Positions 29,728 to 41,475 of a stretch of DNA of 64,000 bases are shown here, piece after piece. Position 1 is the stretch's first letter; each line of letters starts with the position of its first letter. The translations under genes and the position numbers were made by a program. The stretch spans positions 8,080,207 through 8,144,206 of the forward strand of contig CM023536.1 in the NCBI GenBank assembly GCA_013350335.1. The letters are read 5' to 3'. This DNA is from Chimonanthus salicifolius. Taxonomy: Eukaryota; Streptophyta; Magnoliopsida; Laurales; Calycanthaceae. The notes under the pieces are model-generated. The model searched no databases. It was not told the DNA's origin and saw only the letters and a program-made list of their open reading frames with translations.

Positions 29728-30860
29728 AGTATATTTTCATAGAAGTTAATTATCTTATGGATTATTTTTTCCATAGAAAATAAAATTTATAGGAATGTGA
29801 AATTCAACCCATGATAAAAAGAAATGTGAAAAAAATGTAAAACATCAATTACACGAGCAATGATATTCATAGGAATGGATGAGGTTAAAATGGGGGTAAG
29901 AAAAAAGCAATTCCAATTTGAGTTGCAATGTGGAAACTTGGGCCTGTCACTGCCAATTACCAAACCCTAGTCAATGGAGACGAGTCAAGCTACTTTACCT
30001 TCCTAATCCTAACTCAATCCTATCCCTACTCACTTTTCAGTAGAAACAAAATCTGCAGCCCTTGCCCCATGTGGGGCCCATATGGATGCGTGATCATATT
30101 CTCTTTCTCATACTTACCTACTCTATCAACTGTATCCCTATACAATTTAAATTTATTTGGAATTAATCTCACTATTGAATTAGAAATTCATTCACACTGT
30201 CTTCATTTCAATTGTTCATTGAATTCTCAAAAAATTGTGATTTCCAAATTCAGTAAATCTGATTTTTTTTTTTATAGGATACATAATCTTAAAATATCTT
30301 TCAAACTCAATGTATATTTATCGACGGTAACAGTACGAAAAAATCTAAACCACAATAGTAATCCATTGCAGTCAAAGTCCAAACAAATGAACGATAAATA
30401 CATATAACTTGTAACAATTGATACATTGTGTTGCATCAATACAAACGTATTAACACTACTACAGAATACTTTTACTCCAAATTAGTAACAATTGAGCAAA
30501 AGTGCATAAGGTCTCTCTTAAATCTAAATCCCACTACCAGCCAACATCCAAAGGACCCTATCAAATCAATAGCTTGAATGACTACATTTAATTTTGCTTC
30601 AGGTGATTTTATATGAGATTCAAATCAATTGAAAAAGGTGAAAGATATTCAGAAGAGATTCTAATTTTCTCTGGTGAAACACAAAGCAGGAGCTGCAGCC
30701 TGTCGGGCACAAAATCAACAAGTCACTTATTTTCCCCTCATCCAAACAGGCCAACGGAGAAAATGGACACATGAGTTGCTTACCTGCCCTGATAGGTATT
30801 GGTAAGTAAATGATTTACCCTTTGACCATTGGAGAAGTACGAAAGGGGGAGAATTTAGGA
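29728..30860. other. Intergenic stretch with a chance ORF
   Basis: A 159-codon frame (29928-30407) shows no recognisable domain, low-complexity composition and an ordinary AT-rich base content. It is not called as a gene. Confidence 0.45.
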
Positions 30861-30861
30861 A

Positions 30862-30990
30862 AAGATTCACCTAGATGTCAATAAGATCTTCATGGACCCA
30901 TATTGTACATATGTGGCTAGAAATGATTCACCAAGATGTCAATAAGATCCTCATGTACCCATTTTGTGCATATGTGGCTAATGGTTGGGT
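30862..30990. repeat. Tandem duplication of about 60 bp
   Basis: Two adjacent copies of gattcaccnagatgtcaata followed by agatcntcatgnacccat and catatgtggcta, at about 30867-30923 and 30926-30983. Confidence 0.8.
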
Positions 30991-31559
30991 CTGATGCACA
31001 CACCACCAACCTTTTCTCATTGAAAAAAGGACCTTTAACTAAGATCAAAATCTTATGTTCAAGTAGGATTGAGTCACATGCTTTAGTTGTTCGAGTAGTT
31101 TGATATTCTCATCTTGTGTAGGAGGTCTTATCCTTAAATCCTTTGAGGTGGCTAATCTGATCCATGGTGTTTGTGGATGGTGTCATGGATCCAGGATTTT
31201 ACCTATGATTATCATGAAATGGAGTCGATGGATTTCCACATATTTAAAAAAAAGAAAAAAGATATTGAGTATCTTTTAAAATTTGTATCTTTCTTCAAAA
31301 AAGTAAAACTCTTGTTCAACTATGACTTTTACCATACATGGTTTGAATAATTTTAAAATATTTATAAAGTTCAAATTCGAATAATTTTAAAACATTTACA
31401 AAGTTCAATCTCTAAAAAACCTTCAATGACCGACAATTTGAAGTGGTTGAAGCAGTTAATCCTCATTAACCTGCAAAACCTTTAGAACTTACAATTTTGG
31501 ACCGTTGAACTATTAATTAGTGTGAACTACACATTTTTCTATGAAAGTGTGTATTAAGA

Positions 31560-31957
31560 TGTAACGACTCGATCCGACTCAGTATGATATTCTCTGCTTT
31601 GGGCCCACTTGGCTCGTACGGTTATGTTCTTGGACTCGGTCCACTTGGCCAAGCTCAAAAGGCCTCATGCTAGGAAGGTGTGCTCACTACTTTATAAAGC
31701 CCTCACACCTTAGCTCAGATGGGCGATGTGGGACAATTCCTACTCGCCCAGGAGCGGATATTACAATCTAGCCCCCTTAAACTAACGTCGCCCCCCGCTC
31801 TTTCATGTCACACATATAGAGGGTCCACACAGACAACATCATAGAGGTAGAGGGCCCACACATGCAGAGAGTCGAAACGTGCTCTGATGCCATTTGTAAC
31901 AACTTGGCTTGACCCTGTATGATATTATCCACTTTGAGCCCACTTGGCCTGCTGCAC
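31560..31957 (-). mobile_element. TRIM retrotransposon, partly lost
   Basis: Left LTR 31560-31765 (TGTAACGACTCG...GATATTACA). Internal part 31766-31894 ends with gctctgatgcca (31881-31892), the reverse complement of an initiator-Met tRNA primer site. The second LTR starts at 31895 (TGTAACAACTTGG) and is cut off near 31957. Family knowledge: TRIMs are small non-coding LTR elements. It is related to the complete TRIM at 57962-58574. Confidence 0.78.
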
Positions 31958-32179
31958 TCTATCCGATCATAATTGAACTTTTGAACTCTATCTGATCCAA
32001 CCTTCTTAAATAATTTGATCCATGGATGAATTTTTAAAACATTGTATTTGAGCATCCCATATTTAGAGAGACTAAACTGGGCTTTTCTAATTGAACATGA
32101 ACTAGTGCTGAATAGGAATGGAGAAGTTCAAGTAAATTATGATGTATGTATATTCATATTTCCATCCCATTCAAATATG

Positions 32180-33170
32180 TACTTATATGGTTTATGGAAT
32201 AAGAGGAATGAAATGGGTTTTAAAATAATTTGGACAGAAATATGTGGCCTGGATGGGGGGTTCCTTTAGAGGTAGACTTAGAGTAGCCTGGAAGATGGTG
32301 CCTTTTATTGTCTCGTGGGCTATTTGGAAGGAGTGGAATGGGAGGATCTTTGAGGGAAAAAAGGGAGACCTAAAAAGATGTTTTTGAGAAGGCAAAATGG
32401 TAAGTGATTGGTTGGTTGTCTGTGTGTAAAGAGTTTCGGGGTCTTGCACTGGAGGATTTTTATTTGTCTTGGGATAGGTGTATGAAGGGTGTGGGTAGAG
32501 TGCCAAAAAACGATTGGTCAAGTGGGTTGCGCCTCCCCTAGGTTCATGCAAATTCAATGTAGATGGGGCTGCAAAAGGTAAACCAGGGCCGGTAGGTATA
32601 GGATGTGTGTCACATGATGGTAAGAGGTACAATGATGGCAGCTTTTTTCCGAATCAATAGGGCAGATGGAGTCAAATGAAGATGAATTGAGGGCAATTAG
32701 GAGAGCATTGCAAGTTTGGTTTGAGTTTAAGAGCGGTAACCTCATTATCGAAAATGACTCAACTAATGCCATATCTTGGGCTAATAAAAAAAAATTCCCC
32801 CATGGAGGTTGATGGGTATTGTTAGGGACATTTGGAGGTTGTGCAGATCAGGTGGTGTCTCATTCGTTCATACACCTCAATCGGCAAATTGCGTTGCAGA
32901 CTTTTTAGCGAAATCTGGTGTTATGCTACAGAGTCCATCCTTGGAATTTTTTTCATTTTCTCAGCCTTGACAGTTGGGATTGGAGGTTTAATTTGCTTAT
33001 TGTGGGGCTGTCATTTTGATGTATCTTGTTTTCTTTTATATTGTTCTTATTTTTGGTTTTTTTGTCTTTCTTTTCGGTTCTGAGTATATATCTCCTATAC
33101 TTGGATCCCTTCTTTGTACTCCTTCCTTTTAATAATATTTAGTCGACAATGTTTAAAAAAAAAAAAAAAG
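32180..33170 (+). pseudogene. LINE fragment: RNase H domain and 3' tail, copy L2
   Basis: Plus-strand pieces RVAWKMVPFIVSWAIWKEW, CKFNVDGAAKGKPGPVG, GNLIIENDSTNAISW and ANCVADFLAKSG read in order but in shifted frames, so several frameshifts and stops exist. A typical 3' UTR with ctcctatacttggatccctt follows, with an A-run at 33154-33169. It is 5' truncated, without reverse transcriptase. Confidence 0.82.
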
Positions 33171-33329
33171 AACAACTTATGTAGAATGATCAATTTGAAC
33201 CATTTCAAACAGTATTTTTCTTTTTTCTTTTTCTTTTCTTTCATTTTACAAAGAGACTTTTGATGATAGAAATGACAAGTCTTGCAAAGAACCAAGAGAA
33301 AATGACTTAGATCAATTGTAACAATTCAA

Positions 33330-33510
33330 CTCAAAGGAGTTGAAGTGATGGGCAGGAACCCATCTTAAGAAGTGGGAGTTTTGAATTCGACTCCCACCCT
33401 ACCTCAAAGAATCACTCCTCGTAAAGTTATTCGGTCTCGTGTGGGTAGAAAGACTTACAAATACCAAGTATTTTAAGAAGCCCGAATACCTTGATTATAA
33501 AAAAAATATT
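33330..33510 (+). mobile_element. tRNA-derived SINE, family S2
   Basis: Reads ggagttgaagtgatgggcag, then a B-box-like gaattcgactccc, cactcctcgtaaagttattc and cccgaataccttgattataa with an A-rich end. This is one of the better-preserved S2 copies. Confidence 0.7.
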
Positions 33511-34552
33511 AATCGCAGTCTCATCTCAAGATCCGTGGTTTTTCTCTATGTCATGTGTCTGCAACTTACATCCTCTTGTATATATCCTTTTGTTCTCTTT
33601 CTACATGCAAGCCACTCAGTAGTCATCTTTTATTATAGAAAAGTAAGAAAACATTTGAAAGATTCCCAAACAGAGAACACTAATATATGGTGCTGGTGTT
33701 GGTTGTGTAACATTTGATTTCTTTGAATATATCAGCCGTTGTTTCTTCCGTTCAGAGTTAAATATTTGAATTCTACATTTACATTGAGTTACCCAATGCA
33801 AAATATATTTCTTTCAACAGGAATATATATAACTAGAAAATCATATTATTTAAGCCAATTGCATCTCTTCCTTGACAGCTCTTTGTGTATGGATAACCTC
33901 TGGTAGGTACAGATATATCAATCTTTATGGGAGAATGAAAACTGGATGTTGGGGAGGCCATCAGATCAACAATCTCAATGATCAAATGCTGGGACCCACT
34001 TGTAAGGAAAAGGACATGAGAATACAATGGCAAGCAGTGATGGAAGAGGGCTCCACAGTTTCTCAAATGGACATTAGGGCATGGATGTAAAGGACAAGTT
34101 GGTGGCTCATCATAAGAGACACAAGTGCCAACATCGAATCAATTATCAATGTATTTGCTTAACAACCAACATTGGTTGAATTATAATATTTGTAGCTTGT
34201 GTTGATGTCCAACTTTATGGTGGAAATATCGATGAAGATTTTCCATACATTTGTTTGGATTCTTTTCTAAGAAAAGCTGTATGGATTCAATGTCTATCTG
34301 CAAATCTGCTCCTTTCAGCTAGGTATTATTGTTTCCATGTTTGCTTGTGTTCATTTTTCTCATGGCATCACTCAGGAAAATTCCGACCAATCAGCATTTG
34401 CTGGAGCCCTTCTATATTGTTGTCTTCTAAAAAAACAAATACAATGAATAAAAGAAAAGAAAAGCCCTCATGTATTAGAAACCTTATCTTATAATGCACA
34501 TCATAGAAGAATTCTTGTTTGTCGTCTAGCACTCTACCCTACAATTGAAGCC
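33511..34552. other. Intergenic stretch without recognised genes
   Basis: Open frames on both strands at 33830-34090 overlap each other and carry no domain. The region has somewhat higher complexity than the flanks, so an unrecognised exon cannot be excluded. Confidence 0.4.
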
Positions 34553-34560
34553 TTTTTTAG

Positions 34561-34904
34561 TGGGGATGAAATTTGATCCGGGTTTTAATCTGACCTGTAT
34601 GATTCGACCCAAGAAATCAGTGGGTTTGGGTTATGTATTTGTACATTTCGGGTCGAGAAAATCCACAAAAATTGGGTCGGGTTGAGTTGAGAAATTTAAA
34701 ATCAACTCTATCCGACTAGACCTAAGTGCACCAAGTTATAAAACAATTGCAATTGGGACTGAAACTCGGGTCAGGTCGGGTTGGACTAGCACTCGGGTTG
34801 AATCGGTCGGGTTAGGGTCAAGTTGGATCGAGTTAAATAAGTTTCGACATGAGTTGGATTGAGCTTATTAAAACCCACCTTGACCATCTCGAGTTTCAGC
34901 CCTA
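34561..34904. mobile_element. hAT-like MITE, family A, copy A3
   Basis: Ends tggggatgaaatttg and, reversed, tagggctgaaactcg. 8-bp flanks TTTTTTAG (34553-34560) and CTTTTTAG (34905-34912). The interior is full of gggtcgggt/caactc words. Confidence 0.8.
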
Positions 34905-35065
34905 CTTTTTAGCCAACTGATTCAGGAATAATATTTTGATACAATGATCATCAGGACACTAGAGTTGAGCATATTATTTATGGTGTCAATTAATTCATTC
35001 AAAAGTTCTATTTTTTAGATTTATTAAAAATTATTTTAATTAGATTGATAAAACTATATTTTTGA

Positions 35066-35390
35066 AAAGGGTAGCGATCCTCCCAAGGGCATTTTGTGTA
35101 ACGAGACACGGGATTTAGAGTATTACACATTTTACCCTTCCACTGTTGTACGAAAGCATTTAAAAAAAAATTCAGTGATCCGATTTGTTGTTCTGTATGA
35201 AAAAAACAGTCTCACTTAAATAAATTTTAGTGAGCCGGTTTATACCGCAGTGGAAGGGTCAGTGATCCAATCAGTGATCCGGCGAGCCGATTCGAAGGAT
35301 TCGGCGAGCTGGTTCGAAGGGCAAAATGGACAATCTAGTAAAACCCATGTCGGGTTACACAAAATGCCTGTGGGAGGATCGCTACCCTTT
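35066..35390. mobile_element. MITE with long inverted repeats, family D
   Basis: About 37-bp terminal inverted repeats: left AAAGGGTAGCGATCCTCCCA (35066-35085) continuing to gttac-compatible ends at 35102, and right 35354-35390. The 250-bp interior repeats gatccggcgagccgattcga. A decayed relative lies at 50195-50395. The target duplication is unclear, so the superfamily is open. Confidence 0.78.
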
Positions 35391-35875
35391 AAAAATCGTA
35401 GAATTCAAAAATTAAAAGAATTTAAAATATTTAGATTTTAAAAAAGATAAAAAAATATAACATGATTAATCTAATCAAAATGATTTCTAGTTAGACAGAT
35501 ATTCACACAAGAATGTCTTCAAAGGTTAAATTGGCAATTTAAACAATGGGTTTCACACGTAAGTGCACACATTGATACTGCGAGTGCTAGTGGGGAAGTG
35601 ATCATTGTATAATATTTTAAGTCTAGATTTTATGATAGAGTGCCCAATGTGGCAATGACAAAGAGTACATTTTGATAAAGTAGGATAAGAATATAGGATT
35701 TAAAAGCCATCTTAAATAGGTAAAAAAAAGTTGGTGGGATGATTTTTGAGGAAAATGATATTGAAGTTAATTGTGACATAGGTGGATATCTTCACATTTT
35801 TAAGTGTAAAACATTGGTTCTTTGCTCATGTCAACATCTAATTTCAAATTTGATTCCACAAAAAATTTAGCCACA

Positions 35876-36056
35876 CCATTTCACAATATTTTTTTTTTAT
35901 TAACGTATAGCAAACTAAGACAAAGTCCAAATAAAACATCTACGGATGAGCCCACTACTCCTAAGGCACACCAAGGTTAGACCATGGCAACTCAAACCTT
36001 CAACCTCTCACTTCCTGAGGCGGGAGGCAACCAGTTGAGCTACACTTATGTGGGTC
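35876..36056 (-). mobile_element. tRNA-derived SINE, family S1, copy S1b, with 23-bp target duplication
   Basis: In reverse complement: gtgtagctcaactggttgcc (A box), gcctcaggaag, gaaggtttgagttgcc (B box), atggtctaaccttggtgtgc and an A-rich tail. A perfect 23-bp direct repeat flanks it (35853-35875 and 36057-36079; core ccacaaaaaatttagcc), as made by LINE-driven insertion. This is the best-preserved S1 copy. Confidence 0.88.
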
Positions 36057-36079
36057 ATTCCACAAAAAATTTAGCCACA

Positions 36080-37384
36080 AGTAAACCATGTCAAAGATTT
36101 TGCATTGTAAAATTATTTAGGAGCATATACTTACATCTATGTGGGAGTTTGCCTAGGGCGGCGAATAATTTTAATTTTTTTGCAAATACATGGAGGTTCA
36201 CTTTGACCCTATATAATGGATACATTGAAAATGTTCATTCATACATGGATATAAGATTAAAAAGGATAATCTTATTTTATCAATGAAAATATATTTCTTA
36301 AATTATCTAAATTTTGATTGATTTTAAATTACATACTTAACTTTTACATTTTTGTGCCTTATGTCAAGTCCCATTTGGCTTATGTAATATGTTTAATAGA
36401 AAATCCTCTTCATTAGCATGTCCATACATTTAGTTCAAGTTGATGAGTTCATTCAAAAGGTTGATGCATGGTTAAAAGATATAAAATTTTAGTATAATTA
36501 CATCAATAAAATTTACGTGCATCTGAAGTTTTACTCAACATTCTTATATCTGGAGAAATGTGGAATCTTGAAGTACTTTATCGTTAAAAAATAAATAAAA
36601 AAATAACCAATAAGAAAAACATCTCCTTTCCCTCTCTTACGCCTCATCAAACGTAGCTCTAACTTTGGATAAAAATACCCTATATTAATTCTCAAAAAAG
36701 TATCCCAAAATTTGAATAATGAGGGTGACAAGCCTTTATAGTCTGAGTGGATGAGATGATTGTTTTACTGTCTAATAATATATAAATACATATATGTTGT
36801 TGAATGACAATAGGCACAAAATTGGAGATATGCAAAATATAATATGCTTGATTTTTTCTAAAGATCAAAGATTTGTGTGGCCCACTATCTTTATCTCAAT
36901 TACTAGATAGTGGTGACGCCACTAATGTTGTGGATGGATACGGTTCTTGTTGACCGAATTGTAAGATCATTGTTACATCTGATTAGACTAAGTACAAATC
37001 TTGATTAAATGATTCTTCCATTTTCATGTGTGGCCTTAGATTCTTAAATTCTACCAATTCAGGTTAACCCTAGTTGGTTTTTAAAGAAATTAGATCTATG
37101 GACTAACTTAGTGGTTTTTCAATTGAATAGGCCGACTCAGTTTTGAATGGATATTATTTAAGCCTCTTAATTTCATTTAAGTTAAAATCATCTATTTTTT
37201 TTTTTAACTTATTCACATCATCAATTATTCAATAGAAACGTAATAAAAAGGCATTTTAATTTTTTATTAAAGAACACCCAAAAGCACACATCTATGGTAT
37301 TTATCCCGTCTGAATTAAAAAAATAAAAACCTCTTTAGTTGAATCTCAATTGTTACAAAGCCCTCGTAAATCATTTATAAGATC
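36080..37384. other. AT-rich intergenic stretch
   Basis: No gene or element with clear ends is seen. Small frames in 36170-36290 and 36531-36731 lack domains. Confidence 0.5.
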
Positions 37385-37815
37385 AGTTAAAAAGTTATAG
37401 GCTTGATAGCATTCTTGAGGTAGAATTCACTAAAAAAAACTATTCAATAAGAGGAGGATTCCTCAAGTGTTATATGGAGTCACTGGTTTCTCAAATTAAC
37501 TGATGTGGTATTTTGTCACTTCACATCTTCCCCACGTTCAGCTTGACCCTATGACTGCACTTGGAAATTTCACACGCGTGCAGCTGCACTCTGTGACTGC
37601 ATGTGGAAACTTCAGACCTGCCCTCACATGTAGCTGAACCATATGACTGCACGCTAAACCTGCTCTGAAATCATGTTAGAAAACATGACTTGATGACATT
37701 CTTGAGGTAAAATTCACTTTCAAAAGCTACCTATTAAGAGGAAGGTGTCTCAAAGTGTTATATGGAGCCATTAGTTTATCAAATTAACTAACGTTAGACT
37801 TTTGTCACTTCGGAA
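37385..37815 (-). mobile_element. TRIM-like element with short LTRs
   Basis: Two similar blocks of about 140 bp (about 37385-37525 and 37674-37815; shared cattcttgaggtanaattca and gtgttatatggag) flank a 148-bp interior. gctctgaaatca (37662-37673) directly before the right block is the reverse of a tRNA-Met-type primer site, so the element runs on the minus strand. The interior has three degenerate tgactgca repeats. The left LTR border is approximate. Confidence 0.62.
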
Positions 37816-38289
37816 GATCTAATCAAGCTGATAAACTCTAAGCAAAAGTAGAAAGGCTCACTCTTGTAGTGTAAGAATAGTCCTCTGGACTTTAAATAGA
37901 TCATTGACTCATACAAAATAATTTGTCAAATCAAACTATAAATACAAATCTTAAATTAATGAGATAAATGACAGAACATATCAAGTTTATGTATATTGAT
38001 GAATTAACTCAAATATTTGCAAAAACTGATTTCATTTTTTAAAGTAACCCTAGCAAATGAGGAGAAGCTGCAGCATGGAAATTTGAAATTTCAGTCCAAG
38101 TTGGAGGCTATCTCCATCCAATCAATGGTTGTGAAAATGATGGAACAAGCTTTTAATTTGAATTGTCTAATCACTGATGCAGAACATTCAGCCTACAAGT
38201 CTCGAATGGAAATAAATTTCATTATTTAAGAAATTTATGTCAAACTTTTCAAAATTTTGGCCAATAATCATCAAAAATAAATTTTCACA
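37816..38289. other. AT-rich intergenic stretch
   Basis: No gene is seen. The frame at 38017-38229 has no recognisable domain. Confidence 0.45.
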
Positions 38290-38402
38290 TGAGATTTGCA
38301 GTATCTTCCTCAATCGATCTAAGAGCGGAGAAAATTTTCCTTCAAAAATTTCAATCTCAATGTCCATTCTTAGATCGATTGAGGAAGACACTGCAAATTT
38401 CA
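38290..38402. repeat. Foldback: 35-bp inverted repeat with 43-bp loop
   Basis: 38290-38324 (core tcttcctcaatcgatctaag) pairs with 38368-38402 with two mismatches. Weaker pairing continues outward to about 38280 and 38415. A small aaaattttcc palindrome lies in the loop. Either a MITE core or a small-RNA precursor; the sequence alone does not decide. Confidence 0.75.
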
Positions 38403-39045
38403 TCTGTAATTTTCACATAATGGATTTCACATAATGGATTTCCCATTAGCACCAAGTAGTCATATTCAAATGCAGAGAGTATAGTGTCTACTTTAATATT
38501 GATGGTTAGGTACTTATGCAAGAAGCTCCTGAACTGTTGAAACATGAAATATCAGATCTGTTAAAACACACGAGTAGAACTCACTTTTAAAACCAAACTA
38601 AAGAGAAGGAACTCATGTGCTTACCCCATAACCTCAAGGCTCACATGCGATGAGAGACATTGCTAACACTTTAAACATATTGTGTGTTAAGTTGGCTCAT
38701 TCCAAAGACTATACTCGAGGCAGAACTCCATTAGACATGTGATGAGATCTCAATAATTTTAGACTTGTAGAATAACATACACAGAGGATTTAGTGTGTCT
38801 TCCTTAATAAAGGAGAGTTCTTTTTTTTTTTTTTTTTCTTTTTCTTTTCTTAAGGTTAGCACTTTAAAGTGATGAGGTTCTTCTAAATAATTTTGATTTA
38901 GGTTGTGTTTGTGTAGGTGGGTTTTTGTTTTTGGGTCAGAAGAACAATGGGTCAGTCAGATATTACATCCATTGGTTCAGTCAGTAAGTAGCTTCCTTTT
39001 GCACAAGAGATGCTAGTGCCTTTCTGTTTGTGTTTGTGGTTTAGA
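38403..39045. other. Spacer end next to the right arm
   Basis: Contains a 15-bp direct repeat (ttcacataatggatt, twice, about 38412-38440), a T-run at 38821-38837, and no gene. Homology to the left arm begins at 39046. Confidence 0.5.
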
Positions 39046-39403
39046 GAGCCTCGGTCCCCTCCATTGATTAAAGGTGCTGAGTCAGTGCACCGTGCACTAG
39101 TGGTGGGCTTGGAAATTTGATGAGGGATATGATTCTCTCAACAGTTAGATGATCGAGGAACTCTTTCCTCTGCCAATGTTTTTTTTTTCTTATCGTAGCA
39201 ACTCGAAACCAGTAGAATCATATTCTCAAACTGATATTCATCTGATACCCTGGAATGAGTTAATATGTCTCAATGCAAGATTTCATCCATGTGCAAATTC
39301 TAAATTCTAAAACTGTCAATCATCCTCAATCATTTTTCTTCTTTCATAAAGTAGATTTTTTGTCTTCATACTTTTATTCTAATTAATGAGAGAGTTTAGT
39401 ATC

Positions 39404-39590
39404 GAATCCCAAAAGGATTGGAGTGATGGTCAAGAACCTGCCTCAGACAGTAGGAGTCTTATTTTTTATTTCTACTCCACTCCAACGGACCACTTTCTAT
39501 AAAATTGCTCGATGTGTATGGGTAGAGAGGTTTCCACATGCTCCGATTATTAGTCAGGTGAGACCTAAACACCTTGATCATAAAGAAAAA
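39404..39590 (+). mobile_element. tRNA-derived SINE, family S2 (right-arm copy)
   Basis: Partner of 12165-12352: attggagtgatggtcaagaa, ctgcctcagacag, tccactccaacggaccactt, aggtgagacctaaacacctt, then an A-rich end. Confidence 0.68.
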
Positions 39591-39959
39591 GAAAAGGAGA
39601 TTTTTGTATCCATGATATTAAAACATATCAGAAGTTTAATTAGACTAAGAGTTCATATTTATGTCTATCTCTTTTCAAAACCCTAGAATCATATACTCAA
39701 ACTGTTTTTCATCTGATACCCTCGAATGAGTTAATTTGTCTCGATACAGGATTTCATCAATATGCAAATTCTAAATTCCAAAACTTTCAATCATCATCAA
39801 TTATTTTTTTTATTATATAAAGTGACTTTTTATCTATACTTTTGTTCTACTTTATCAAAGATTTAGTATCCATAATATTAAGATATATTAGAAATCTAAT
39901 TACATTAAGAGTTCATTATTGTCTCTCGTTTAAAGTTTGAGTTAAACTATAATTCTTAA

Positions 39960-40360
39960 TGTTAAGATAGGATTAGATTTTCTTCATTTAGATTTGAATT
40001 AGATTTCCACTTCATCTACATTATCTTGAATTGATCTTATCCATCTTTATTTTTAATTATAAATAAATGATCTCTTCTTTAGAGAGAGATACCGTGTAAT
40101 TTTATTTTCACATGATATCAGATCTGTTCGATTCTAGAGTCCTCACTCAGAGTCAACAATTTCTCCTCTCCCACTGCCGGTAACATTTTTTCAGCAGAGG
40201 GAAAAGCCATAGATCACAACCCACTGATGTTCTTCCGCTTCTCTTCTCAATTTTCATTTTTTCATCGACGCTCGCCGCCCATAGCCAGTCTGTAGCCTGA
40301 TGTCGTCTCCAACTAATCTTTACAGCCAGTCAGTGCTATTTTCACATGACTTAGGTATAT
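39960..40360 (+). mobile_element. Truncated copia-like element, right copy
   Basis: LTR 39960-40112 (TGTTAAGATAGG...TTTTCACA, 153 bp), primer site TGATATCAGATC (40113-40124), leader, and gag ATG at 40300 (MSSPTNLYSQ) with a stop after 20 codons. Same structure and truncation as 11400-11789. Confidence 0.75.
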
Positions 40361-41159
40361 GAAGTCATTTATATTTGTGTTTTTTAATGAATCAAATACA
40401 TCACAAGTTTATAAAACTATCTTTTATAATGTTTAACTCTACAATTTTTCATATCCTCTTTTTTCTATTAATCAAAACTAATTCTAACCGATGACATAGA
40501 TTGCTGAATCAACTTTAACAACATTATAAAATAGAGTCCAGAATTAATAAATTTAATAAAAGTCAAAAGGTGAAAGATACTTTTCAAGAAAAAGAAGGAC
40601 AAGTTGATTGTCCTCTAAAATTAAGAACAGTAGCAAACAAGACCTCAAGATCAATGGTACAATGATAACAAAGAAGATTTGAGTGAAGACCTTGTTGAGA
40701 AATTTGTTTAAAGCAGCCAAACATGAAAAATGTATGATAATCCTTTATGTCATGTTTTTATGCCAATGGAGAATAGGACAAGAAAGTTGCCTAATAATTA
40801 GTGCAATTGTATTCCACTTAGGGATGTCTAGTGGGTTGAATGCACCAACTCACTTAGTGGAGGATAAGAGTCTTTCAAATCTATAAAGAGAGAACACATT
40901 TCTGAAAGTCTCAAGAATCATAGTCAACATATCGAACTAGTTTATAGTGAAAAAAAAAGAAAGATCAAATGGCATTTTTAATTTGTAAAATGTTTTGCTA
41001 ACTTAATTTACAATAAAAAGCCTTTTTGCCATTTCTACAAGTACCCAACAAACCATTCGGAGCTGTTTAATAGACAAAATGTAAAGAAAAGAAAAGAATA
41101 AGAATGAGCAATAGGTTCGGATGTGCTTGAATCCAAAAACGAATTCCGTTCGGTGAAAC

Positions 41160-41300
41160 CTTAGGTCTAAGTATGGATTCGATATGTTGTGTATCAGTCA
41201 ATACGTAGCAAAATTTGTAGGTCGATACACAACGGCAGATACGATGCGTTGCGTATTAACCTGCAAATCCTCGGACAATACAAAGACACTTTCAGTCATA
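41160..41300. repeat. Palindrome-rich GATACGCAACGCATCGTAT repeat, right copy
   Basis: Counterpart of 10395-10590: gtgtatcagtcaatacg, ggtcgatacacaac and gatgcgttgcgtattaacc words. Confidence 0.5.
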
Positions 41301-41324
41301 CGTCCACCTAAAATCAAGTATCTA

Positions 41325-41475
41325 GGTTGCCTCCCGCCTCAGGAAGCTGGGAGGTTGGAGGTTCGAAGCTCCCTATGGCCTAATCTTGGTATGTCCTAAA
41401 GGGTAGTGGACTCACTCGTGGAGGTTTCAGTAGGACTGTGTCTGAGTTTCTCACATGTAATTCAAAAAAAAACTT
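41325..41475 (+). mobile_element. tRNA-derived SINE, family S1, copy S1c
   Basis: ggttgcctcccgcctcagga, B box ggttcgaagctcc (the best-preserved B box in the window), cctaatcttggtatgtccta, gtagtggactcactcgtgg and tail gtaattcaaaaaaaaa. It is 5' truncated relative to S1b and absent from the left arm. Confidence 0.75.

Noticed and set aside
29928..30407. 159-codon ORF
   Set aside because: No domain, low-complexity composition, no promoter or splice context; likely chance.
33830..34090. Overlapping ORFs on both strands
   Set aside because: No recognisable domain, splice context or conservation in the window; listed only as intergenic.
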